A program made the position numbers and the translations under genes. Below are positions 22,022 to 34,286 of a DNA stretch of 64,000 nt, one piece after another; position 1 is the stretch's first letter, and the number at the start of each line of letters is the position of its first letter. Under the pieces are notes generated by a model that saw only the letters and a program-made list of their open reading frames with translations, was not told the origin of the DNA and did not search any database. Source of the DNA: Gigaspora margarita. Its lineage: Eukaryota > Glomeromycota > Glomeromycetes > Diversisporales > Gigasporaceae. The stretch is from NCBI GenBank assembly GCA_009809945.1, contig WTPW01000186.1:170233-234232 (forward strand), written 5' to 3'.

Positions 22022-24179
22022 TATATCATGAAATGTACTTTAATTTGTGTATTAAGTTGTCATGTGATCTTAAACGGTGACATCATCCAGGGTTGTTTCA
22101 TAATGAACGTACGTAAGTACACGGCATTATCATTGAAATTTTGATTAGATGAATCACTATCCGTTTACAAAAATATGTTGTAACACCTAGCTACAAGTTA
22201 TTTATTCTTTAAATGAATATATATTTTTTTTTAAAAAAATAAAAAAATAAAAAAAAGTGATGCAGGAAATTGTTTCCACAATTGTGAACCCAATTTTTTA
22301 CGATTTAGTTATTTGCTCCGATGATACAAATAACGAACCAATAGTAAATATTTATTTGTTGATATTTTCGCTAACAGTAAATGCGATTAGTACGAGGAGT
22401 TAGTGTTAGGATAAAGCAGATTATGTAGTAAAATTTTGCAGGGAATTTTTTTTTTCTAGAACTTAAATAGTTTGCATCTAGGTAAATTTTGATCAAAATA
22501 AGTGTACGTCCATTTACATAAGTACGTACGTACGTAAGGTCATCTTAAAGCCACGTAACCACGTGCTAACCGGAAGTTAACTGTTAAGAAAACGCAAAAA
22601 TAAAAAACGCAGTTATTAACACAAAAAATCGGAAGTTTTACTTATATATCTACCCTTTCCTTTACTCTTAGCCTAACACTAATCTAGCTTTAACACTAAT
22701 TTTATTTAGCTATCCCAATTCTAGTAATTCCACAATGTTCCACAAGTGTGGTATTTATATAGTTCTACAACTCGAATAATCTCACATAAATTGCGCAACT
22801 ACGTACGTACAGTACTTATTACGTACTAAAATCAATTATTGTCTATAAAAAGTTAATCATTATTATTTCCATAATGGGATTATTAAAAGCATCAATTATA
22901 ATTCCACAATCATATGGGCTAGTCGGTGGAATTGGGCCTTAGTTAAAGACACCAAATTCTAATTTGAACTTCATATTTCTCATCTTTAATTGGTCAAATG
23001 TGCAGAACAATTACTCGATTATGCCCTAATAATTTTAAACTATACCTTAAATAATTTAAAGGATATAATGATCATGCAAAACCATGCGTCAAACCCGTCT
23101 TTCCCAGCCAAAAACCCATCTGCTTCCTATTGGTTAGGCTCTATTTGGGCATATTATCGACGTCTGAGCCCTACTAGGACATCGATTGACATCAATATAT
23201 GGGCGGCAAGAGTAATGTCATCCTACAAGGACATCGGTTGACATTGTACCATATATGGGCGGCAAGTGTAATGTCTATGACGATAGTCATGCTTAGGTTA
23301 TTGTCGCGAGGATCATCACATGCCAGAGGAAAAAAGGAATAATGTAAAAACACAAAGTTAGATTCAGGAGGTTAGCTTTTTAATTAGTGCATAAAGGTCG
23401 ATTTAAACACTAGTTTTGGTGTATTTTCGCTTTTTTTTTCTTTTGCACATGTTCGGAATTCATGTCGGTAATGTTGTCACTGGAAGACTGTAACCCCACT
23501 GGCATTGTGCTATTTCGGGTTAGATTGGAATCAAAGTGAAGAAGCGTGGTTACTATTAAGGTTAAAGGGAAATCATACTGTCATAGTTGTGATTTTTATG
23601 TTTGCATCTACTATTAATGACATGCACGAAGATTCAGGGGCTTAATTTTAGTCAACAGTTATGGTAAAAAAGAAATACGGTATTTAAGGTAAAGAATATT
23701 GTGAAAGACAGTGTTTTTTCTTTCACTGCCTGACTTTTAGTCTGGCTCTTTCGAGGAGTGGTCCCCCGGACCTTCCCAAAAAGGGAAAAAAAAATTCATC
23801 AGAACATGCATGCACATGCCGATTCTTTTTAAGTTCGTCACAGGATTTGTACGGTTGGGAAATAACGATTGGGATAGCAGAAAGGGAAAATAGTTAAGTG
23901 CGCCAAGCTAGTATAGTAGAGAGAGAATAACATTCTAGTTGTAATTTGTGAAATGATGGGGCATGAGCTGCAGCAAGGCACTACGCCCATTGTATGCATT
24001 GTGTGTTTTCATAAATCAACAAATCCGAGCGAGAATATAAACAACCTATCCTCCATAATATCTTTTAGGGTACTAAGTCCACTGTTACATGTCCCCGCAT
24101 GATTTCGCATATTAGCACAAAATTGTGGTCTTTTAAAATTGAACTTATTAAAAACACGACGGAAAACTACAAGCGAGCA
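22019..24179. other. CpG-containing intergenic DNA with a 52-bp tandem duplication
   Basis: No gene is supported. GTACGTAC tracts lie at about 22520-22540 and 22800-22815. Two 52-bp units at 23171-23222 and 23223-23275 share AGGACATCGRTTGACAT and ATATGGGCGGCAAG. CpG frequency rises abruptly compared with the left flank. Promoter elements for the downstream broken gene may lie here but cannot be read. Confidence 0.5.
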
Positions 24180-26154
24180 ATGGTTTCCAAAAGATTTAAG
24201 ATTCGATTTATGTTTATGATTCTATATATAGCCTTTTATTTTATTCATAATAAAAAATTTAATAATGTTAATAATTTAGCCATCAATGAAGAATGATATT
24301 TAACCTACCTTCCTCATGATGGTTTCAATAATCAAAGAATTTCATTAGAAAATGCAATATTCTTGGCATGGTTTTTAAACAGAACCCTGATAATTCCACC
24401 TCTCCTTCTTTTCGAAGGAATTGCACCATCTATTGGTCGGCCATATAATAATTCATATAATTTTTTATCACAATTTATACGTCCTAACCAAAATCAATTT
24501 AATACTGTTTTAAAAGCATATCGAGATGTGATACTGCTTTATGTTTTCAAGAAAATCAAAAGACTTGCACGATGGTAACTTATACTATGTATAATTGGGA
24601 AGAGTTAATAGATTTTACATTTTTGAAAGATCATATTAAATATATTCATCGTCAAGATTTTGATTTCAAATACTTATTGGAATCACTTCATATTTATAAT
24701 GATTTAGAAGTGTATAATGTGACTAACGACGAAGATCGATATCAACAACGATATTACGATGATCCTACATCAACAATTGAACTCGATAAATTTAAAGAAC
24801 GAGTGAATTTAATCGATTTAAGCAAAAAGTCCGAAAAATTATTACATTTTGGAAGTGTATTTTCATCATTTAGAATTGTTCGGCAATTACCTGAAAGTAT
24901 AAAATTTTGGAATAAATTAATTAAGAAAATGTTACCGAACACTCCAACTATAATTAATGTTGTAGATAAGATTGTTGATAGAATTGGAGGAATGGATAGT
25001 TTTATTGGTGTATATGCAAGATTAGGAGATGGCTTTTTTATCAAGAAACAAAAAAAAAACAATACAAGGGCTCATCAAAAGAATTCAAGAAGATTTTGAA
25101 TATGGAGTTTGTTTAACAACAAATATATTTCTGGCGATAGATGTAAAACGTGATCATATTTCCCTTCAACCATTCTTTCAAAAATTCTCATGTATTTATG
25201 TGCTAGATGATTTTAAGGATCTCTTAGAACCTTTAAAATTTTTAAAAAAATTCTAGAGATAGTATGTTCTTGTATGAATATCTAATACCGTTAGTAGATT
25301 TACTTGTAGTATCAAAAGAGCAGGGGGACTTTTGTATTTTTCGGAAATGCACGGGTCTGATCATGAGGTAGTTGACCAATCATAAAACGGGTTATTATCC
25401 ACGTGATACACTTTCTGTGAAAACAGATAGATAATCATTAAACATATTACAATTTCTTTCGTAGCTTCGAAGCAAACTAAATCGCGTTGTAAATGAATAA
25501 AACTATTCGCTCAGGTTAAAATATAGCTTCTAAACACAAGAGCTTTATTAATAAAGTTTCTTATAACAAGTTACACGCCCTTTATTCCCATTTTTTATAC
25601 TTTATCTATAATTAATAAAACTATACTATCGAACATCTAAAATGAGTCAAACTATAGAGAATACATATAAATTTCGAAAACAGTCTACATAAATTTATAA
25701 ATGAAAAATAAACAAGTTAATGATTTGGATAACAAAAGAAAAAAGACGAAAAAAAAACCAAAAAAAACGACGATAAAGTTTATAAATTAAGCAATAAAAA
25801 CTATTTTTATTACCTTCTGCTATACGGTAGACAATACTTCAACTCTTAGTATATCTACCTTTTTATTGTGTGATTCGGCGTGATTCACCGTGATTCAACA
25901 AAGAGACGCTTGCTAGGAAGCTCTTTTGTTAATAAAGTGTTGTATCGATTGTTATTTTTTTTTAAGTTTGCTTAGACCCGAAAAATTCTGGTTTTACAGT
26001 ACTACGCTGTATAAATACTTGTGTAACGTCGATCCCGGAAATCATCGGAAACGAAAGTCCCCCCTACTTATCAAAAGGTTGTAAGTTTTATGGATCTAAT
26101 TCCAGCACTTTTTCAGCTTATGCTAGACGATTAAATGAAGCGTGGATCAGATGA
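24180..26154 (+). pseudogene. O-fucosyltransferase-like gene, broken by stops, frameshifts and a MITE
   Basis: The family transfers fucose from GDP-fucose to protein Ser/Thr in the secretory pathway; here the assignment rests on family-style motifs. An ATG at 24180 begins a short cytoplasmic tail and a signal-anchor segment (about RFMFMILYIAFYFI), giving type II topology. An in-frame TGA (24294) precedes YLTYLPHDGFNNQRISLENA and AWFLNRTLIIPPLL, the N-terminal nucleotide-sugar region. The next parts are YTMYNWEELIDF (about 24580), SFIGVYARLGDGFF (about 25000), then CIYVLDDFKDLLEPLKFL (25190). Changes of frame fall at about 24530, at an A10 run (about 25053) and an A7 run (about 25245). The last exon is cut by a MITE at 25319-26068. 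After it the frame resumes as CKFYGSNSSTFSAYARRL and ends at 26154. The two homopolymer shifts could be sequencing errors. The TGA and the MITE would still disrupt the protein. Confidence 0.75.
25319..26068. mobile_element. Mutator-like MITE, 750 bp, in the fucosyltransferase-like gene
   Basis: The termini AGCAGGGGGACTTTTG and, inverted, AGTAGGGGGGACTTTCG are flanked by a perfect 9-bp duplication TATCAAAAG (25310-25318, 26069-26077). Removing one copy and the element joins VVSK to GCKFYG in one frame. CpG content is normal for this part of the window. No transposase is visible. Confidence 0.88.
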
Positions 26155-26572
26155 CTTAATAGTAGTTGTATAAAACATCTATTTGGCCAACAATCATAAT
26201 TTCTTTTTGTTAATATCCCTTAAACCATTGGTCAATTTTACAAAATAATTCTGCGAAAATAAAACAAAACAAAAATATATATATATATATACATTTTTAA
26301 ATTTTTATTCTAGTCGGCTATAGTGACACTCAAAGACTTGAAGTAGTTGCGTGACACAGTCGCGTTTAAAATTTTCTGAAATAGAACTTATTACTTACAT
26401 TATTTTATTTTATTTATTTTTAAATAATAAATGTAGGTCGTTTAAATACCAAGTGATTTATTTGTTATAAAAATAAAAAAAATAAATCCGTTATTCGTCT
26501 CCAATAACAGTGTTGAGCCCCTGGTTAGCACATCAAATTCAAAGCCAGTTCCTTTTATTTGTGGTGTAAAAC
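26155..26572. other. AT-rich intergenic DNA
   Basis: There is a (TA)n tract at about 26276-26290. No gene or repeat is supported. Confidence 0.5.
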
Positions 26573-27823
26573 TAGTGATGGGCAAATCCCGATTTTTTTA
26601 AAAATCCCGCGCGGGATGCGGGATCCCGCGCGGATCCCGCGCGGGATTCGCGGGATCGAGTAGAGTTTCTGATTTTTTCACGATAAATAAATATATATAT
26701 ATAAATCACCGCTAGGAATGTTATTTCTCATTAAATAGTAATCATTTCTTATAAATCTTACTGCATTTATTACAAATAAAAATGCTTATATAGATTTTGC
26801 CTACATTTAAAACATCTAAATCTTATCATTATTAAATTTATTAATTCAGATTTGCTTTAATATTCTCAATTTGTTTTTAAATATTATTATATAACGATAT
26901 ATTCAAAAATTATAATGGCAACAAAGCGATCAAATCATATAAGCGTATAAAAATTTATAAGTAATCAGGCGCATAATCAGGTATAAATGTACTAAAATTT
27001 ATAAGTGATCAAGTACATACGTACAAAAATTTATAGGTAACCAGGTTATATACGTACAAAAATTCATAAACGACTCATAAGAAATTCATAATCGGGCTTA
27101 TCAAATAGTCACTTTTATACTCAATAATCATCTAATATCACATAAATGATTGGCTCGAATTTTATTTACCTTATCACTCATATTAAACTAGGAAATCAGA
27201 ATCTGATATAGGTCCGAAGCGAAAACAAGCATATAATTTTTATAGCCGTGCAAAATAGTGCACATGTGTAACACCAGAAACGGTCTATTGAACAATTGTT
27301 ACACTGACTGCAGATCATCACGGGAACCGGCAATCCTCAAATTTTATTGGCCGGAGCTGACTAACATTGCATAGACGTGCATTCAAGTTTACTCGGTGTG
27401 TCCTCACTACGCTTCGGACAATAATCACTGAAATTGGAGATTTTTGCCCATATGGTACACAATATTCTTGATGTATTATTTATACAAGAAATTAAAAGTC
27501 TAGATTCCCATTTTGTTAATAATGACAATTTAAAAAATTTATTTCAACGTACAGTTTGCACATTATCTCTGTACGTACGTATATATGTGCGAACGAGAAA
27601 CAAATAAAAAGTTAACGCGTGCATAATATTTTTATGTACATCAAATACTAATTAGTCATTTGCCCACTTATGTTAAAGCTGGCCGGATACTTTGTTAATG
27701 CGGGCCAGATGATATGCTAATGCAGGCCAAATAATCTTATATTAAAAATCCCGCACGCGGGATTTTGAATCCCGCGCATCCCGCGCGGGATCACGCGCGG
27801 ATCCCGCGCGTGGCCCATCACTA
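26573..27823. mobile_element. hAT MITE with CGCGCGGGATCC subterminal repeats
   Basis: The ends are TAGTGATGGGCAAATCC and, inverted, TAGTGATGGGCCACGCG, with a perfect 8-bp duplication TGTAAAAC (26565-26572, 27824-27831). Both ends carry clustered self-complementary units of CCCGCGCGGGATC (26604-26655, 27748-27810). These are extreme GC islands in AT-rich DNA. The centre is AT-rich and non-coding. The termini and duplication size fit hAT. Confidence 0.9.
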
Positions 27824-27831
27824 TGTAAAAC

Positions 27832-28587
27832 GATCATAATAAATTCTTGTGGATTAAATTATATTGTTGATTCAATTTCCTATATTTCCTTTTATCTATT
27901 ATTTTATGTTTATTATATATTATTATCAATTATAAAATCATTATCTCCTTATAATAAAATTACAATCCGTCACGATTGTCCCCTGTTCATTTACCAATCA
28001 TTTTGTTCATGTGATGAAAATTATGTATACTTTTTTACATGACGTGTCCTGATTTTTTTCCGGCATACAAAACGGAATTATCAAAACAAAAACAATAATT
28101 GCGATATATTATGTATTAATAACGATAAATATTCGTGTATTCTAGTGACAAGTAACGGAATTTTCCGATTGGTAAAAAGTTGCGCCGGAATTTGTCAGTC
28201 ATAATCGGAATTTCCGGCATTTATGGCATTGTACAGTACAATTTTGTGCTCTGCCTTTAACCATATAATGAAGTCAATAGAATAACAAGCAAGTTCAGAA
28301 CAAAATTTTTTACAGTAACCATGATACAAACTAGCCTAATCTAGATCACTATGTATCATGTTAGCAAGTGAGTCATGTATTTAGAATTTTTACAGTAACT
28401 CATAAAAATTACAATTCTAATGCATACTGCAATTACTTAATAGAGAATAAATTCTATAATAGAATTTTTACAATTTTAATAATCACAATAATCAACTGGA
28501 TATTTTCTTCCATACGATCATTAATGTTTAATAATCACCCAAAATAAAAATTGCCATAAATACGTTTTATAAAATTTATGTAATTCT
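27832..28587. other. AT-rich intergenic DNA between two hAT elements
   Basis: Small CGGAATTTCCG-like inverted motifs occur at about 28150-28230. No gene is supported. Confidence 0.45.
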
Positions 28588-28595
28588 ATAAAGTT

Positions 28596-29793
28596 TAGTG
28601 CTCCGAACGGGTCGGGACGGGTCGGGCTATGAGCCAACCCGAACCCGACCCGAAATTTCGGGTCGGGTCGGGTTGAAAATTTTCGGGTTAGAGCTTCAAC
28701 CCGAACCGAACTCGACCCGACCCGACCCGACCCGAAATTTTAGGACCAATATATTAAATTTTTTTAAAAAATGAATTTATTCGCCCTTTTTGCTCTTAAA
28801 CGTTTAATAATTCATGTAATGATGGTCATCGAAGTTGGCTAATCAAATCTAAGCGTGGTATGCTTATAAATTCAGCGGGCTATCACACTAAAAATCGTGC
28901 ATTGCATATTCAGAAGTAATGAATGTTTTCTTTATTTTTATACTATGGATTCATGGAATTAATATAAAAAAACTTTACTGATTTTGCCGTCGAGGAATTA
29001 TTGTTCGAAGTTAAAAAGAATTTAGGCGATTGTTAAAAAAAAGTCAGCAGTTAAGTTTTTCAAAACTTTGATCGAATTAGATAAGTGATTGCTGAGATAT
29101 TTTCGGTCGAAAAAAGTATATAATATTATTACCAGGGATTTTTAATTTAATCAGCTCTCTTCAATAAATCAAACTAATTTCAACATGTGTAATATTTTAA
29201 AGTAAAAAATATAGCTGAAATTTCAAGTATTTCAAGTTACGTATCGACAGTTTTTTTTAAAAAATATGATTTTCACGTTATACCCTTCAGATTCTCGATT
29301 TTGATTGGCTAAGAAAAAATTTGGCCTAATTACTCAAAATTCTACTAATGCCTATTAAATGAAAATTGTTCCGGGTCAATTTTACAATAATGCGGGATTA
29401 TTTTCCAAAAATTTCTATTTTTGTAATGAAAAAATCATAAGTTACTAACGGCTGGAAATTAGTAAACAATTATGTAATGTGAGCCAAAACTTGAAGATCT
29501 GCGGCCGTTAACCAATCAAAATCGAGTGACAATTTTGTGTCGATCGTTTGAAGAAATCTGATTGGTGCATACTTGACTGTCTTTTGAAGTTTTATTTAAA
29601 ATATTATTTAAAAATACATATGCACTTGCTATTAGAACCAAAAAAAACATAAAATGCTAATTTTGCGCATCTATAAATTGGATAATTTTCGGGTCGGGTC
29701 GGGTCGGGTTCGGGTCGGGTTGACGTTCAACCCGAACCCGACCCGAAATTTCGGGTCGGGTTTCGGGTTGACCCGACCCGATTCGGAGCACTA
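28596..29793. mobile_element. hAT MITE with GGGTCGGGT subterminal repeats
   Basis: The ends are TAGTGCTCCGAACGGGTC and, inverted, TAGTGCTCCGAATCGGGTC, with a perfect 8-bp duplication ATAAAGTT (28588-28595, 29794-29801). Subterminal blocks (28607-28738 and 29686-29782) are direct and inverted runs of CGGGTCGGGT/ACCCGACCCG. The centre is AT-rich and non-coding. Confidence 0.9.
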
Positions 29794-29801
29794 ATAAAGT
29801 T

Positions 29802-30554
29802 ACATAGAATTAATAGATTTATAAATCTAACGTAAACTTTATATTATATAGTTATAAAATAAATTAATTTATTTTAGTTGTGGCACACAAATGATTTCAA
29901 AATCTCGTGACAAAAAATATCAGGTCATAAAAATCATACTTTCTTTTACAATTTAGCGCCAAGAATATTTCTCTCATGTTAATACACGCTGTTTTATGCA
30001 CATTTGTTTTATATTTATCAAATTTTTATATAAAACAATAAGGCTTTGTTTGATAACGAATTGTAACTTTTGATTTTCCAGTATGATAACATTACCTAAT
30101 GAGTGAATTTTTGAAATCTATATTACTAAACCTTTAATGCCTGTGTCTTTGTGTTTTAAACGATTTGATTGGTTATTTAATGAAAAATTTTTAAGCTTCA
30201 GATAATAATATCTTAGCAACTACCTAAATAAATCCAATGAAGCTTTTTTACTTGAATTTTTTTATTCATTAAAATAAAAAAAGATTTTATCGAATTTGGC
30301 CAAGTAGTTGTCAAGATTTCTTTGCACAAAGTTTAAAAAAAAAAATAATCAAAACGTCTATAAAAATAAAAGGTACGCAAATTTTTCTCCAATTTGAGCA
30401 AAGTTATCTATCTCACCAATCACCTGACCAAATTCGATAAAATTTTAAATAAAAAAATTTTTTTATTGAATTTAATAAAAATTTTTATTTTTATTAAAAG
30501 GTACAGATATTATATTAGGCACGGATGTAAGACGTGCCAGTTTACTAGTATTAA
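29802..30554. other. AT-rich intergenic DNA with TGACCAAATT-type inverted repeats
   Basis: Segments at about 30240-30320 and 30415-30500 carry the same hairpin-forming motif as 57-149 (AATTNGATAAAATTTT with GGCCAAGT/TGACC). No gene is supported. Confidence 0.5.
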
Positions 30555-30557
30555 TTA

Positions 30558-30966
30558 CCCTGTAAGAAAAGTGGCACGTGTGATATCCGTGCCATTACGG
30601 GTATACGCGTGAAGTTTACTAAGCCAAAATACACGTATTTTGGCACGTTCACTAAAATAACGGAAAGGCACGGGATAGTGCACCGTGTTTGACACGTGAG
30701 GTACGGGATGGTTTCTTTTCACCGTGTCATTTTTGGCACGTTCACCTGTAAATTTTGAACAGCAAATGGACCGGATTTTGTAGCAGTTTACTAATCCAAA
30801 ATCCACGGATTTTGGCACGGATTTTTGGCACGTTTTCTATGGAAATTGCAGTGAAGAAATGGTTTGTGGACCGTGATTTGCACGTGAAATTTTTTTGCGG
30901 AGGCACGTAATGGTTGTTTTTCCCGTGCCATTTTGGACGTACCACGTGCCACTTTTTCTTACAGGG
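30558..30966. mobile_element. Harbinger-like MITE, 409 bp, with GGCACG repeats
   Basis: The termini CCCTGTAAGAAAAGTGGCACG and inverse are flanked by TTA on both sides (30555-30557, 30967-30969), the 3-bp target of PIF/Harbinger elements. The interior repeats TTTGGCACG and two diverged hairpins around TTTACTAAKCCAAAAT. No coding sequence is seen. Confidence 0.75.
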
Positions 30967-30984
30967 TTAATCTTTGAAATTATT

Positions 30985-32470
30985 ATAGATTCTTATTTTC
31001 GTGTCTTATAAACCGTTTATGGTGTAGAAATGTAGTACCAATATTATGGAATGAACCTTTATCACATTTCAAAGATAAAGAGTTTATAAATATATCCTGA
31101 CCTTAAACGCTTAAGAACTTGCTCCATTAATACTATTAAATATATATTACCAAATGATCCAAAACAATTATTTAATTATACATCTTATACTACAATTGTT
31201 GATTGCTATGGTTTATAAAATGGAATCGTAAATTGGCTTTGTTATGATTATAAAGTTACTTGTAATTTTACTGGTTATTGTGATAACCATGAACTTTTTA
31301 AGAATAAAATTGAATCTACTAAATACTCTTTAATTTCAATGTTTTTACGAACTAGTAAAAAATTATATGTTTAAAGTTTTTGTGACTAGTCATAAATAAC
31401 TATGCAATTAATACCGTAAAATCTAGAAATAGCTCGCAGAGGTGAAATTACAAAACTTGATCTGAATTAAGCTTAATTTGGGCTAAGGCTCATGCCCGCT
31501 ATTTTGCGTACTACTATTAATTCCTTAAATTTCAATTTGGTTTAGAGGAATTAAAAGCATTTCTTTACAAGAATACTACTCTAACCTCCTTAAAACTTTA
31601 TGAAAATTATCTTGGCCCTAAGGATGCGAAAATATTTACTGAAGCTCTTTATGAGAACACAGCTTTAAATCTTTAATAACTTTGTTTTAAAGGGCTAAAA
31701 TATTAGCAGAGATTCTTAACGTTAGAACTTAGTTTTAATCAACTTAGTTTTATAAGAATAAAAGCACTTGCGAGTGCACTTATAAAAATGTCACTTTATC
31801 CATCTTAGAACTTAATAGTAATTGACTTGGTTTTAAAGAAGGGGAAGTTTTAGCTGAAATTCTTTATAATAATACTATTTAATCTCATTAAGTCTTTCTG
31901 CAAATAATCTTGGTTTTAGGGGGGTAAAAGCATTAATCCAGGCTCTCTATAAAAAAAAATAATTTAAATATTGATAGAAATGAACTTGACACTGAGGGAA
32001 TAAAAATATTTGCAAAGGTTATTTGTAAAAGAACACTCTGCAATCTTTAGACATGAGTGTTAATGAGATTTGTTTTGAAAAAGGAAAGGTTTTAGCAGAG
32101 GCTTTTTGCCAAAATTATATATTACTTTTTTCTTTAAGACTTTCCATAATTACCTCAGTTTTAAAGGAGGAAAACATTAGCTGATGCACTTTATAAAAAT
32201 ACTATTTCAACTTCTTTAAATATTGCTGGTAATCAATTTGGTTCCAAAGGTGTAAAGGTATTGACAAAAGCTTTTTGCCAAGTCTATCTTATAATTAAAA
32301 TCGATTCCGATAAAATAAAAGCACTAGCAGAAATTCTTCATAAAAACACTTCTTTAACTCCTTTAAAAATAAGCAAAATGAATTTGGTCTTCAAGAAGCA
32401 CAATATTAGCAGAAGCCTTATGGAAAAACTCTATTTAACTCATTTAGTATAAGTAATAATCACTTGGTTT
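30985..32470 (+). pseudogene. F-box-like plus RNase-inhibitor-type LRR gene relic
   Basis: Near 31020 the plus strand reads RNVVPILWNEPLSHFKD, which resembles the F-box-protein sequences expanded in these fungi (RxWxxxxxPILWxxP). From about 31540 many short frames carry 28-residue leucine-rich repeats of the RNase-inhibitor/NLRC type: TSLKLYENYLGPKDAKIF, RIKALASAL, TSLNIAGNQFGSKGVKVL (about 32215) and DKIKALAEILHKNTSLTPLK (32300-32370). About ten repeats can be counted. Frame changes every 50-150 bp and many stops rule out function. F-box proteins recruit substrates to SCF ubiquitin ligases, and LRRs usually provide the binding surface. Whether the two parts were one gene is inference from adjacency. 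Confidence 0.6.
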
Positions 32471-32768
32471 TGAAGAGAGAAAGGTATTAACAAAAGACTT
32501 TGGTAAAAATTCTACATTAATTATTTGATAATTCATCATAATCAAATTTTAAATTTGAAAAAAAATGTCTTGGCGAAATTTCTTTTTAAAAATGCTAATT
32601 TGATTTTATTAATAAATTTTGATGATTATCATTTTATTATAAAGTTATATAAAAGATTTTTTTTTTTGANTCTTTGTCAAAGTTGCAAAATTTTATTTTA
32701 TTAGCATCTAGTTAATTCAAAAAAAAAAAGTGTCACAAATTTAACACATGATACATAATTAAAATTAT
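32471..32768. other. AT-rich intergenic DNA with one ambiguous base
   Basis: Position 32670 is N, after a T-run. The sequence probably serves as 3' flank of the Hsp70-like gene, but no specific signal is identified. Confidence 0.45.
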
Positions 32769-34197
32769 TTAAATATCCAAATTAAATACTCTCTCGTATT
32801 TCACTCTATTATTAGGATTGATAGCAGTGACTTGAATTTCTACCATACCAAAGTTCATAATATATATGATTTCACGTTTTTTTTCACCGGTAATAGGTAC
32901 TTTAATAGTGAAGGTATCAAGTAGTTCTACACCTGGACTATCACAATATTCTGCGTCTTCATCATGTGTAACATATAAATCCAAACCCATAAAATGTTGA
33001 ACGACATGTGTTGTTGAAAAAATTCTAACAACTTTTTCACCCACTGCCACTTTTTCCCCCTTTTTCGCCAATCTGCTAAAAACAATTATATGGTCATCAT
33101 CGATTTTTCGATCTAGAGGATCGCTAGGTTTCCATTTTCTTATAACATCGGTTCCTAAATATTTTACAATATAGTATTGATTTAAGGAAGTATACTTTTA
33201 ATAATTAACATGAAATATCAATTTAATTACCATAAGTCCATTTCAAAATACGATCAACGATGATTTTTTGTGAAGCACCAAATTGAACTGCACCTTTAAC
33301 TATAGCGAGCATTGGCAAAGAAGGACTGGAGATGTTTGGAACAATTTTTTTAAACTCATTTCTGATTCTGGATCTCAAATATTTGGATTCACTAAACCCT
33401 CCGACTAATAACATAGCAGAACAATTAGAATCAAGAGCTTCGAGCCTTCCATGAATCAACGTGATAATTTTATCAATAATTGGATCAAACATCTTTTTCA
33501 CATCATCATATTTTATTGTTATAACCCACATGGATGATTCTAATTCGTCTCTTATAGTATCTTTCACATATTTCTTTATAATTGGACATGTGTCTACATA
33601 AATAAAAGTTTGTAAAAAAAAAAAAAATAAATTAATTAATTTATATTATGTATAATAAATGAAGAATCTAAGGATAAAATTACCATCCAAATCCAATTCA
33701 AAATCAGTAAAATCTTGATGTTTTCCCGTAAACCGATATTTAATTCGTTTATTAAATACATGAATCACATATTGAATTTGTCCATAATGATGTTCTTTTA
33801 AATTTTTAATTGTTGAATCACCGACTTTCTTGGCTAAAAATTTTAAAAATTCTTGATCTACATAATTTCCACCACAATAATCACCTTTACTCTCAATTAT
33901 TTCACTTAATTTGCCACTTTTTAACCACTTCATTGTTGTTATGTCAACAGTACCACCACCCGAGTCTACTACCATGAAAGTATCTTGTATTGCCAATATT
34001 AGTATATATTTTAAATCAACATTTGTTACTGTATTTGGATATGCTTGTTTGATTGAACAAGGAACATTTATATTTACCTCCAACTGACAAATCACATTCG
34101 CCAGATGTCTTTAAGCAATGCACCGCAGCTGCTTCAGCTATTAAAAAATGAGCACAAAAATCAATTATGATGTATGAAATAAATAAATAAATAAGTA

Positions 34198-34239
<42 letters not shown>

Positions 34240-34251
34240 AATAATAATATA

Positions 34252-34286
<35 letters not shown>

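Noticed and set aside
21862..22080. 72-aa frame with a long Phe run
   Set aside because: It reads through a 68-T homopolymer.
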